NCBI GenBank assembly: GCA_023420745.1
Contig: JAEZVQ010000123.1
Coordinates: 1-14,020, forward strand
Reading direction: 5' to 3'
From: Actinomycetes bacterium
GTDB taxonomy: Bacteria; Actinomycetota; Actinomycetes; Actinomycetales; Actinomycetaceae
DNA length: 14,020 nucleotides
In this document: positions 1 through 6,906 of the stretch, one piece after another
How the letters are laid out: every line of letters begins with the position of its first letter
How positions within the stretch are numbered: the stretch's first letter is position 1
Translations under genes and position numbers: made by a program
Notes under the pieces: model-generated
Database searches by the model: none
The model's input: the letters and a program-made list of their open reading frames with translations, nothing else
What the model was told of the DNA's origin: nothing

Positions 1-858
1 ACCGCTCTGATTGCCGATGAATGGGGGGAGGACGCTCTTGTCGGTTCATTCGCCGCCGACCACGTGATTGGCGACGACGACATCTTCCGCGCGCACGTCG
101 TTACCGCTGCGTGCGCCGCGCAAACGACCGGCCGGATCACCACCCTCGGTGTGCGCCCCACCGCGCCCTCCACTGCCTACGGCTATATTCAGCCCGGAGA
201 TATCCTCGCTTCGGATAGTGACGCGCGAGCTGTTCGAGAGTTCCGTGAAAAACCCGACGTCGATACCGCGCATACTCTGATCGATTCCGGTTGTTTGTGG
301 AATGCCGGAATTTTCCTCATGCGAGCCGACGTATTGGCACATAGCTTGGAGCGTTACCAGCCGCACCTTGCTCGCGGGCTGCGCCACGTCGTGAATGTGT
401 GGTCTGACGAGCGGGCACGCCAGGGTGCCTGGGAGGCGCTGACACCCATTGCTTTCGACTATGCGGTGGCGGAACCCGCAGCCACTGACGGTCACGTTGC
501 TGTCGTTGAGCTTCCCGAAACCGTCGGGTGGTGCGATCTTGGGGATCTCGACACTCTCGCTTGTCTCGCTACCGAGCGCGGTGACGAGACTGTTACCGCA
601 CGCACGCACCTGATTGAGGCTGAAGGGTCAGTCGTGTTCACACGTCGCCATGCCGATGTGCGTGACGAGGACAGTGGGGATGGCGACAATGGCGAAAGTG
701 GCAGAAAAAAGGGTCGGCACGTCGTTGTCCTCGGAGTTGAGGACTGCGTTGTCGTTGATACGGATGACGTGGTTTTTGTGGCGGCACGCCGACGCGCTCA
801 AGACGTCAAAATTGTTGTCGATCGTTTGCGTGAAAGTGGATTGACCGACCTGCTCTAG
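1..858 (+). CDS. manC: mannose-1-phosphate guanylyltransferase, 5' end missing
   Basis: Makes GDP-mannose from mannose-1-phosphate and GTP in the cytoplasm, for glycolipids, glycans and protein mannosylation. The reading frame is open to the window edge and 285 residues are visible. Family members usually have about 350-370, so roughly 80 N-terminal residues, including the GGxGTRLWPLSR nucleotide-binding signature, lie upstream. Recognisable pieces in order are a SFAADHVI segment (family: PADH), TAYGYIQPGD, FREKPD, LWNAGIFLMRAD, AFDYAVAE and the GWCDLGD stretch that usually reads GWxDxGxW. The C-terminus ends in a VEDCVVVDTDD beta-helix-type segment, with no fused mannose-6-phosphate isomerase cupin domain. 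An acidic, Gly/Ser-rich linker (667-717) interrupts this tail. The gene ends in TAG and is separated by 222 bp from the next operon, so it is probably a separate transcription unit. The family call is secure; specificity for mannose over glucose rests on overall resemblance. Confidence 0.87.
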   Translation, partial: TALIADEWGEDALVGSFAADHVIGDDDIFRAHVVTAACAAQTTGRITTLGVRPTAPSTAYGYIQPGDILASDSDARAVREFREKPDVDTAHTLIDSGCLWNAGIFLMRADVLAHSLERYQPHLARGLRHVVNVWSDERARQGAWEALTPIAFDYAVAEPAATDGHVAVVELPETVGWCDLGDLDTLACLATERGDETVTARTHLIEAEGSVVFTRRHADVRDEDSGDGDNGESGRKKGRHVVVLGVEDCVVVDTDDVVFVAARRRAQDVKIVVDRLRESGLTDLL

Positions 859-937
859 GCGCTCGTTGGAATTGTTGCGGCTTTATGACAATCCGGGAGC
901 CGTCGAAAAAGTGAGTGGAGCATCCTCGGCGGTGCGC

Positions 938-943
938 TAAACT
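938..943 (+). promoter_or_regulatory. candidate -10 box for the nucleoside operon
   Basis: TAAACT fits the actinobacterial TANNNT -10 pattern and lies in the only gap upstream of the lipoprotein gene. No convincing TTGACA-like -35 lies 16-18 bases upstream. Transcription would begin near 950 and leave a leader of about 130 nt before the GTG at 1081. Inferred from pattern alone. Confidence 0.35.
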
Positions 944-949
944 GTGTGT

Positions 950-1080
950 GCACACGAGCGGACCGACACGGCACCCCCGTGCCCCGTGGCACCGGCGCCA
1001 GTTACCTAGCGGTAGTCGGAGTCAACGGCGGGAGACTCGTTCTTGAAACAGTTCACGACACACTTCCTATAGGAGGAACG
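950..1080 (+). promoter_or_regulatory. structured 5' leader of the nucleoside operon
   Basis: This untranslated stretch holds three 5-base segments that can pair in two exclusive ways. GGCAC (970-974) pairs with GTGCC (979-983) around a 4-base loop, or GTGCC (979-983) pairs with GGCAC (988-992), also around a 4-base loop. Further down, GAGTC (1019-1023) can pair with GACTC (1034-1038). A strong Shine-Dalgarno, AGGAGG, lies at 1071-1076, four bases from the GTG start. I do not recognise a known riboswitch class. GC-rich DNA makes short stems easily, so a regulatory role is only a suggestion. Confidence 0.3.
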
Positions 1081-2166
1081 GTGAAGACAACGATCAAGTT
1101 CGCGGCGGTTGCATGTGCCGCAGCACTCGGTCTCGCAGCGTGCGGGGCAGCTCCGGAATCGGGCTCTGACGCTTCCAGCACCGCTTCGGACTCGGCTGCC
1201 GGTTCCGCTGGCGTCAAGGCGTGCATGGTCTCCGACGAGGGTGGCTTCGACGACAAGTCCTTCAACGAATCCGGTCACAACGGCATGGAGAAGGCGAAGA
1301 CGGAACTCGGTGTTGAGGTCAAGTACGCGGAATCCAATGCTGATTCTGACTTTGAACCGAACCTGACCAACATGGTCTCCGAAGGTTGCGACATTATCAT
1401 CGGTGTTGGCTACAAGATGGCCGACCAGATGTCAGCAATCGCTAAGGCTAATCCTGATGTCAAGTTTGCTCTCGTTGACTCCGGGTTCGCTGAGGATCTG
1501 CCCAACGCCCGCACCCTTGTGTTCAACACCGCTGAAGCTGGTTACCTCGCGGGTTACGTTGCCGCCGGCATGACACAGACCGGTTCGATCGGCACCTTCC
1601 TCGGTATGCAGATCCCGACCACCGCGATCTTCGCCGATGGTTTCGAAGACGGTATGAAGCACTACAACGAGGTTCACTCCACCGACGTCAAGCTCCTCGG
1701 TTGGGACAAAGCCTCGCAGAAGGGGCAGGCTACCGGCGACTTCTCCGACGTCTCCAAGGGTAAAAACACCTCCGTCACCCTGATCGACCAGGGTGCCGAC
1801 ATCATCATGCCGGTCGCTGGTCCGGTTGGTGAAGGTGCTCTTGCGGCCGCGAAGGAATCTGGCAAAGCGATGGTCATCTGGGTTGACGCTGACGGCTACG
1901 AGACCATGCCGAAGTACAAGGACGTCATGCTCACCTCCGTCATGAAGGAAATTTCCGCGGCTGTGTTCGACACCGTGAAGTCTGTTGTTGACGGCTCCTT
2001 CAACTCGACCCCCTACGTCGGCACGCTCGAAAACGGTGGCGTGAGCATCGCTCCGTTCCACGATTTCGACTCCAAGGTTCCGCAGGAACTTAAGGACGAG
2101 GTCGAAAAGGTGAAGCAGCAGATCATCTCGGGTGAGATCAAGGTCGAAACCACCAACCAGCCCTGA
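1081..2166 (+). CDS. BMP-family (Med/PnrA-like) nucleoside-binding lipoprotein
   Basis: Substrate-binding lipoprotein of a nucleoside ABC importer, anchored to the outer face of the membrane. The 361-residue product starts at GTG 1081, four bases after AGGAGG. The in-frame extension back to 946 lacks this site and would bury the signal peptide. A basic start (KTTIK) precedes a hydrophobic stretch and the lipobox LAAC, with Cys21 as the lipidated residue, followed by a Ser/Ala-rich linker to about residue 44. The BMP fold begins with SDEGGFDDKSFN (51-62). Later landmarks are a GVGYKMAD segment near 108-115, FADGFEDG (184-191), WVDAD (267-271) and TSVMKE (285-290). Asp269 and Lys289 lie about where PnrA-type proteins contact the nucleoside, as I recall. 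The ATPase and permease genes follow, and the deaminase, phosphorylase and aldolase downstream support a nucleoside rather than peptide or sugar substrate. The exact nucleoside cannot be read from sequence. Confidence 0.92.
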   Translation: MKTTIKFAAVACAAALGLAACGAAPESGSDASSTASDSAAGSAGVKACMVSDEGGFDDKSFNESGHNGMEKAKTELGVEVKYAESNADSDFEPNLTNMVSEGCDIIIGVGYKMADQMSAIAKANPDVKFALVDSGFAEDLPNARTLVFNTAEAGYLAGYVAAGMTQTGSIGTFLGMQIPTTAIFADGFEDGMKHYNEVHSTDVKLLGWDKASQKGQATGDFSDVSKGKNTSVTLIDQGADIIMPVAGPVGEGALAAAKESGKAMVIWVDADGYETMPKYKDVMLTSVMKEISAAVFDTVKSVVDGSFNSTPYVGTLENGGVSIAPFHDFDSKVPQELKDEVEKVKQQIISGEIKVETTNQP

Positions 2167-2210
2167 CGTGACTGACACCGCGACGCGGTCTGGTCATCGA
2201 CGACACTGAC

Positions 2211-2257
2211 GCAAGCCTCACGTCCCGGACAACTTTCAACCGGGGCGTGAGGCTTGC
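2211..2257 (+). terminator. strong intercistronic hairpin after the lipoprotein gene
   Basis: The arms 2211-2228 and 2240-2257 form an 18-bp stem with one G-U pair and an 11-base loop (2229-2239). No T run follows on either strand, so this is not a textbook intrinsic terminator. The position, just after the binding-protein gene and before the less-needed ATPase gene, fits a partial terminator or an mRNA-stabilising 3' hairpin that raises lipoprotein output over the membrane components. The structure is seen directly; its function is inferred. Confidence 0.6.
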
Positions 2258-2325
2258 GGGAATTAGAGCAGTCGCGTGCGCGAAAACGGGAGAATGTGCT
2301 CCCCACTCAACAGAAAGAATCACTT

Positions 2326-3903
2326 GTGAAACTCGAACTTCGAGGCATCACCAAGGTCTTCGGTCCACTCGTTGCTAACGATCACATCGACCTCACCGTG
2401 CAGCCGGGCGAAATTCACGCGCTCCTCGGTGAAAACGGTGCGGGCAAGTCGACCTTGATGAATGTCCTATACGGTTTGTACCAGCCCGACGACGGGCACA
2501 TCGTCATTGATGACGAAGTCCGAACTTTTAAGGGACCCGGTGACGCTGTTGCCGCCGGTATCGGCATGGTGCATCAGCATTTCATGCTCGTCCCCGTCTT
2601 TACTGTCGCTGAATCGGTCGCACTCGGCTATGAGCCAACCGGTCCGGCCGGGATCATTAACAAAGACGAAGCGGTGCGGCTCGTCAACGAGCTGTCCGCA
2701 CGCTTCGGTTTCGACATCGACCCGCACGCGAAGATTGAAGACCTCCCCGTTGGCGCCCAGCAGCGCGTGGAAATTATCAAGGCACTGTCGCGTCGCGCCG
2801 AGGTGCTCATCCTCGACGAACCCACCGCGGTGCTCACGCCGCAGGAAACCGACGAACTGATGGAGATCATGGTGCAGCTAAAGAACGCTGGCACCTCGAT
2901 CGTGTTCATCACCCACAAGCTGCGCGAGGTGCGTGCGGTTGCTGACCGCATTACCGTCATTCGCCGTGGCAAGGTCGTCGGTGAGGCCTCCCCGTCTTCG
3001 ACGGAAAAGGAACTCGCCTCCCAGATGGTCGGGCGCCCCGTTAACCTCAGCGTCGACAAAGAACACCGCGAACCCGGAGAAGTCGGGCTGAGCGTGTCGA
3101 ATTTGTCGGTGGTCAAGGATGACGGTCACACGGCACTCGATCACGTCGATCTTGAGGTGCGCCGCGGCGAGATCGTGTGCGTTGCCGGCGTTCAGGGCAA
3201 CGGTCAAACCGAACTTGCTCAAACAATTCTCGGGCTGATCGAACCGAACTCGGGTCGCGTCGAAATTGGGGGTAAAGACGTCGCCACCTCGACGATCAAG
3301 CAGCGCTTGCACGAACACCACCTTGGCTTTGTCCCCGAAGACCGTTCGACCGACGGCATGATCGCGTCGTTCTCGATCGCCGAGAACATGATTCTCGACG
3401 TGTATGACCGCGAGCCTTTCGCTCAGGGAATTAATATGCGTCCTTCGGTGGTGGAAACGAATGCGGAGAAGCTACGTGACGAATTTGACGTGCGTGTGAC
3501 TTCCGTACATGACAATATCTCCACGCTGTCGGGCGGTAACCAGCAAAAGGCAATCCTCGCTCGCGAACTGTCGCGACCCCTCACTGCGCTCGTCGCATCG
3601 CAGCCCACGCGTGGTCTCGATGTCGGCTCAATCGAGTTCGTTTACCAGCGGCTCGTTCAGGAACGTGACGCGAATACCGCAGTTCTTGTCATCTCGACCG
3701 AACTTGATGAGGTCGATGCGCTCGCTGACCGGATCGCGGTGATGTACCGCGGTCGCATCGTTGGCATCGTCCCCGCAGGAACGCCACGTGACGTTCTTGG
3801 TCTGATGATGGCGGGTGTGCCACTCGAAGAGGCGCGTATCCAATCCGCTGCACACCCAACAGCGATTGACTCCGATGCCAGCGTTGAAGGAGGCGACAAA
3901 TGA
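2326..3903 (+). CDS. nucleoside ABC transporter ATPase, two fused NBDs
   Basis: Energises nucleoside import at the inner face of the membrane. The 525-residue protein is a tandem ATPase of the RbsA/YufO type. Domain 1 is complete: Walker A GENGAGKS (35-42), a variant signature LPVGAQQRVE (140-149), Walker B LILDE (161-165) and His197. Domain 2 is degenerate in the way usual for this class. Its P-loop reads GVQGNGQTE (288-296) without Lys, the signature LSGGNQQ is at 401-407, Gln426 (SQPT) takes the place of the catalytic Glu, and Thr458 (STELDE) sits at the H-loop. ATP hydrolysis therefore probably occurs at one site. I chose GTG 2326 because KLELRGITK is the usual family beginning; upstream in-frame codons fall in the hairpin region. 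The Shine-Dalgarno is weak (AGAAAG, 2312-2317). The stop overlaps the next start by four bases. Confidence 0.92.
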   Translation: MKLELRGITKVFGPLVANDHIDLTVQPGEIHALLGENGAGKSTLMNVLYGLYQPDDGHIVIDDEVRTFKGPGDAVAAGIGMVHQHFMLVPVFTVAESVALGYEPTGPAGIINKDEAVRLVNELSARFGFDIDPHAKIEDLPVGAQQRVEIIKALSRRAEVLILDEPTAVLTPQETDELMEIMVQLKNAGTSIVFITHKLREVRAVADRITVIRRGKVVGEASPSSTEKELASQMVGRPVNLSVDKEHREPGEVGLSVSNLSVVKDDGHTALDHVDLEVRRGEIVCVAGVQGNGQTELAQTILGLIEPNSGRVEIGGKDVATSTIKQRLHEHHLGFVPEDRSTDGMIASFSIAENMILDVYDREPFAQGINMRPSVVETNAEKLRDEFDVRVTSVHDNISTLSGGNQQKAILARELSRPLTALVASQPTRGLDVGSIEFVYQRLVQERDANTAVLVISTELDEVDALADRIAVMYRGRIVGIVPAGTPRDVLGLMMAGVPLEEARIQSAAHPTAIDSDASVEGGDK

Positions 3904-5183
3904 GTAATCAGACGGATCCCAAGCCTGCTGGAACCGGGGACTCGCTGAGTGCGAAGCAGAACCCACAAACCGCACCACTGATGAACCGCGTACTCAAGCG
4001 TCTGCATCAAACGAATACGCTGGTCATCTTCGGTGCCATCGTGGCGGCGTTGCTCATTGGCGCGCTCATCGTCATCATCTTCGACGAGGATGTTCAGCGC
4101 ACCGCCGGCTACCTCTTCGCCCGTCCTTCGGACTTCTTCGCCGAGGTTGGCTCCACTTTCCAGGCATTTTTCTCCTCGCTGGTGCGTGGCGCACTGTTCG
4201 ACTACAAGGCGAGCTCAACAGTCGGTATGTTCAAGCCGCTGACTGAGACACTGACCCGCTCCGTGCCTCTGATCCTTGCCGGTCTGGCAATCTCTGTGGC
4301 ATTCCGCGCTGGTCTGTTCAACATCGGTGTCCAGGGGCAGTTCATTATGGGCATGATCTTCGGTTTGTTTGCCGGAGCATTCCTGCACCTGCCGCTAATC
4401 CTTCATATGATTGTCGCCATTATTTGCGCCATTATCGGCGGAATGATTTGGGGCGGTATTCCCGGTCTTCTGAAGGCTAAAGTCGGTGCTAACGAAGTCA
4501 TCGTCACCATCATGATGAACTCTTGTGCCGCACTATTTCTCGCCTACCTCCTCAACCGCTCGTGGATCTATGGCGACGGAGGAACGCCAGGGAAGTCCGT
4601 TTATGTTGATGACACCGCAACCTATCCGCTCCTTCTCGGTGGAGGGTTCCGCCTCAACCTGTCGTTCATCATCGCGATCCTTGCGGCAGTGTTCGTATGG
4701 TGGCTACTTGAGCGTTCCACTTTCGGTTTCGAGCTGCGCGCTGCGGGCGCTAACCCGCATGCGGCACGTACCGCCGGGATTTCCGTCACCCGCGTCATCT
4801 TTTTGACGATGGTGATTTCGGGGGCGCTTGCCGGTCTTGCCGGTACCGCACCGATCCTTGGAACGGAACGGTTCCTCACCTCAGGAGCAGCCGGCTCCTA
4901 CGGCTTTGACGCGATTACCGTGGCGTTGCTGGGTAAATCAACGCCGCTGGGAACCGTCCTTGCCGGTCTGCTGTTCGGTGCCCTCGCTGCGGGTGCGTCG
5001 ACGATGCAGGCCTCGGCCGGTATCCCTGTCGACATCGTTCAGATCACCCAGGCCGTCATCGTCTTGCTCATCGCCGCCTCCGAAGCGGTGCGTTATTTCC
5101 GCGAACGTCGTCGTATCGCGGAACGTACCTCGGCATCGGTGGCGCGCAAGAGTGCTGCTGAGTCGAAGGGAGAAGCGAAGTGA
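3900..5183 (+). CDS. nucleoside ABC transporter permease 1 (BPD_transp_2)
   Basis: First of two different membrane subunits that form the import channel. The protein has 427 residues. A polar 40-residue N-terminus precedes the first membrane helix (about 41-61), a periplasmic-type segment follows, and a hydrophobic core begins near 120. Family marks are FNIGVQGQ (140-147), GANEVIVTIMMN (196-207) and the cytoplasmic coupling stretch LRAAGANPHAARTAGI (279-294), which should contact the ATPase. The ATG at 3900 overlaps the ATPase stop as ATGA and follows AAGGAGG (3887-3893) by six bases. It resembles the NupP/YufP type of Gram-positive nucleoside importers. The C-terminus is basic and faces the cytoplasm by prediction. 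Confidence 0.92.
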   Translation: MSNQTDPKPAGTGDSLSAKQNPQTAPLMNRVLKRLHQTNTLVIFGAIVAALLIGALIVIIFDEDVQRTAGYLFARPSDFFAEVGSTFQAFFSSLVRGALFDYKASSTVGMFKPLTETLTRSVPLILAGLAISVAFRAGLFNIGVQGQFIMGMIFGLFAGAFLHLPLILHMIVAIICAIIGGMIWGGIPGLLKAKVGANEVIVTIMMNSCAALFLAYLLNRSWIYGDGGTPGKSVYVDDTATYPLLLGGGFRLNLSFIIAILAAVFVWWLLERSTFGFELRAAGANPHAARTAGISVTRVIFLTMVISGALAGLAGTAPILGTERFLTSGAAGSYGFDAITVALLGKSTPLGTVLAGLLFGALAAGASTMQASAGIPVDIVQITQAVIVLLIAASEAVRYFRERRRIAERTSASVARKSAAESKGEAK

Positions 5184-6472
5184 GCGCCCCTAACAGAACA
5201 CGTTCGGAGAGGCATACCTCGACGGGGTCGAACTCCGACATCACACTCAAGATGCCGTTGCGTGACGGTATCGCTGCCACCGCGATGACGCTGCTCAGCT
5301 TTGTCATTGCACTTTTCACTTCCGGCGCATCGCGCTTGACGTGGAATGGGGCAACCAACTGGTTCGCGATTCCTGAAACTGTCGTGCCTTCGAAGCCGGT
5401 GGCGTTCATCCTCACCGTCGTCGCGGCAGCAGCGACAGCGTGGATTTGGAAGAAGTCCTTTGATCGTGAGAAGGCATCGGGATGGCTGCTCGTCATCGTT
5501 GCTCTCGCTTTTGTTGTTACGTTCCTCGTCTCGACGGTGGCGGGTAAGGACTCCTCGCATCTGCCGATGATTTCGCTGCTGACGGGCACGATCGCACTGG
5601 GAACTCCGTTGGTGTTCGGCTCCTTGTGCGGTGTCGTGTGTGAACGCTCCGGCATCATTAACATTGCGATTGAAGGTCAGCTGCTGTTCGGCGCTTTCCT
5701 CGCAGCCGTGATGGCGTCTGTGACCGGCTCGGCTTACCTGGGCCTGGTGGGTGGTGCCATCGCCGGCATGCTGGTGGCCGTGCTTCTCGCACTGTTCACT
5801 GTCAACTTCCGATCCGACAACATTGTTGTTGGGGTTGTGTTGAACATGCTGGTACTCGGTATGACCTCCTTCCTGTTCTCCACGGTGCTCAAAGCGAATC
5901 CTGAGGTGCTCAACTCCTCGCACTCGTTGCCGGTACTGCGAATCCCGATCCTCGCCGACATTCCGGTGATTGGCCCCGTGCTGTTCAACCAGTCGCTGCT
6001 CGTCTACCTGATGTTCATTGCGGTGATCGGCTTGCAGTTCATGGTGTTCAACTCCCGCTGGGGTCTGCGCATGCGTGCCTGCGGTGAACACCCCAAGGCT
6101 GCGGACACCGTCGGTATCAAGGTCAATGCCACCCGCTGGCGCAACGTCATTATCGCCGGCGCTTTCGCCGGTCTCGGTGGCGCATTCTTCACCATCGGTC
6201 AGGGGCTAGCCTTCTCGAAAGACATGGCGGCAGGTAACGGCTTCATCGCCCTCGCCGCAATGATCCTCGGACGGTGGAACCCCAAGGGTGCGTTCGCAGC
6301 CGCTCTCCTATTTGGCTTCGCGACGAACCTCGGGCAGATTATGCAGGCGGTGGGAACGCCCGTTCCTTCCGAGTTCCTGCTGATGATCCCCTACCTCATC
6401 ACCATCCTTGCGGTGGCGGGTTTTGTCGGCGCGGTTCGCCCGCCGGCAGCTGAGGGGGTGCCCTACCCGTGA
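5180..6472 (+). CDS. nucleoside ABC transporter permease 2 (BPD_transp_2)
   Basis: Second membrane subunit of the importer, 430 residues. Hydrophobic segments lie near 31-49, 73-90 and 101-120, ahead of the conserved core. The core carries INIAIEGQ (160-167), the counterpart of FNIGVQGQ in permease 1, then SDNIVVGVVLNM (212-223) and the coupling loop RACGEHPKAADTVGI (299-313). It resembles the NupQ/YufQ type. Translation starts at GTG 5180, which overlaps the previous TGA as GTGA and follows AAGGGAG (5166-5172) by seven bases. Its own TGA overlaps the cytidine deaminase start in the same way, tying transport to catabolism in one translationally coupled unit. Confidence 0.92.
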   Translation: MSAPNRTRSERHTSTGSNSDITLKMPLRDGIAATAMTLLSFVIALFTSGASRLTWNGATNWFAIPETVVPSKPVAFILTVVAAAATAWIWKKSFDREKASGWLLVIVALAFVVTFLVSTVAGKDSSHLPMISLLTGTIALGTPLVFGSLCGVVCERSGIINIAIEGQLLFGAFLAAVMASVTGSAYLGLVGGAIAGMLVAVLLALFTVNFRSDNIVVGVVLNMLVLGMTSFLFSTVLKANPEVLNSSHSLPVLRIPILADIPVIGPVLFNQSLLVYLMFIAVIGLQFMVFNSRWGLRMRACGEHPKAADTVGIKVNATRWRNVIIAGAFAGLGGAFFTIGQGLAFSKDMAAGNGFIALAAMILGRWNPKGAFAAALLFGFATNLGQIMQAVGTPVPSEFLLMIPYLITILAVAGFVGAVRPPAAEGVPYP

Positions 6473-6906
6473 CCGGCACATCAGCATCGCTGATCGATGA
6501 CGCCCTGTGGCAGCGTCTCGGTGACGCCGCACATGAGGCGATGACCCACGCCTACGTCCCGTACTCCCACTACCCGGTGGGTGCTGCGGCGCTCGTCGAC
6601 GACGGTCGTATCGTCTCGGGCTGCAATGTGGAAAACGCCGGGTACGGCGTCACCCTGTGCGCCGAGTGCGGGCTGATTTCCGAGCTCGTCAAAGGTGGGG
6701 GAGGGCGTCTCCTCGCTTTCGCCTGCGTCAACGCGAACAGTGAAACGATCGTTCCCTGTGGTCGCTGCCGTCAGCTCCTCTTTGAACACGGAGGAAACGA
6801 CCTCCTCGTCAAGATGCCCTCGGGTATCCGCCCGATGAGTGAGGTGCTCCCCGAAGGATTCGGTCCGGCTGAACTTGACCACATTCGACAAGGAGGTAAC
6901 GCATGA
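6469..6906 (+). CDS. cdd: cytidine deaminase
   Basis: Converts cytidine and deoxycytidine to uridine and deoxyuridine plus ammonia in the cytoplasm, the first catabolic step after uptake. At 145 residues it is the short, tetrameric class. CNVENAGYG (52-60) is the substrate loop. The zinc site is Cys64 with the catalytic Glu66 in CAE, plus Cys97 and Cys100 in PCGRC. The extra Cys67 right after the CAE motif is common in actinobacterial homologues, as I recall. The GTG at 6469 overlaps the permease stop, with a moderate GAGGGGG (6452-6458) upstream. The codons for its last residues also carry AGGAGGT (6891-6897), the ribosome-binding site of deoA. Being inside the transporter operon suggests pyrimidine nucleosides are the imported substrates. 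Confidence 0.96.
   Translation: MTGTSASLIDDALWQRLGDAAHEAMTHAYVPYSHYPVGAAALVDDGRIVSGCNVENAGYGVTLCAECGLISELVKGGGGRLLAFACVNANSETIVPCGRCRQLLFEHGGNDLLVKMPSGIRPMSEVLPEGFGPAELDHIRQGGNA

Noticed and set aside
868..894. Hairpin after manC as a terminator
   Set aside because: Only a 5-bp AT-rich stem (871-875 with 888-892) with a 12-base loop and no T run; too unstable to support.
1044..1055. Imperfect palindrome TGAA-4-TTCA in the lipoprotein leader as an operator
   Set aside because: Only four bases per arm are symmetric, there is no second copy nearby, and it would lie about 95 bases downstream of the likely transcription start. Too weak to call.
946..1080. 45-codon N-terminal extension of the lipoprotein
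   Set aside because: The extension would put the signal peptide and lipobox in the interior, overlaps the probable promoter, and has no ribosome-binding site. GTG 1081 has AGGAGG four bases upstream.
5093..6091. 332-codon minus-strand frame opposite the second permease
   Set aside because: The His/Gln/Arg/Glu-rich translation is typical of the complement of membrane-protein codons. There is no Shine-Dalgarno or recognisable motif, and the permease on the other strand is clear.
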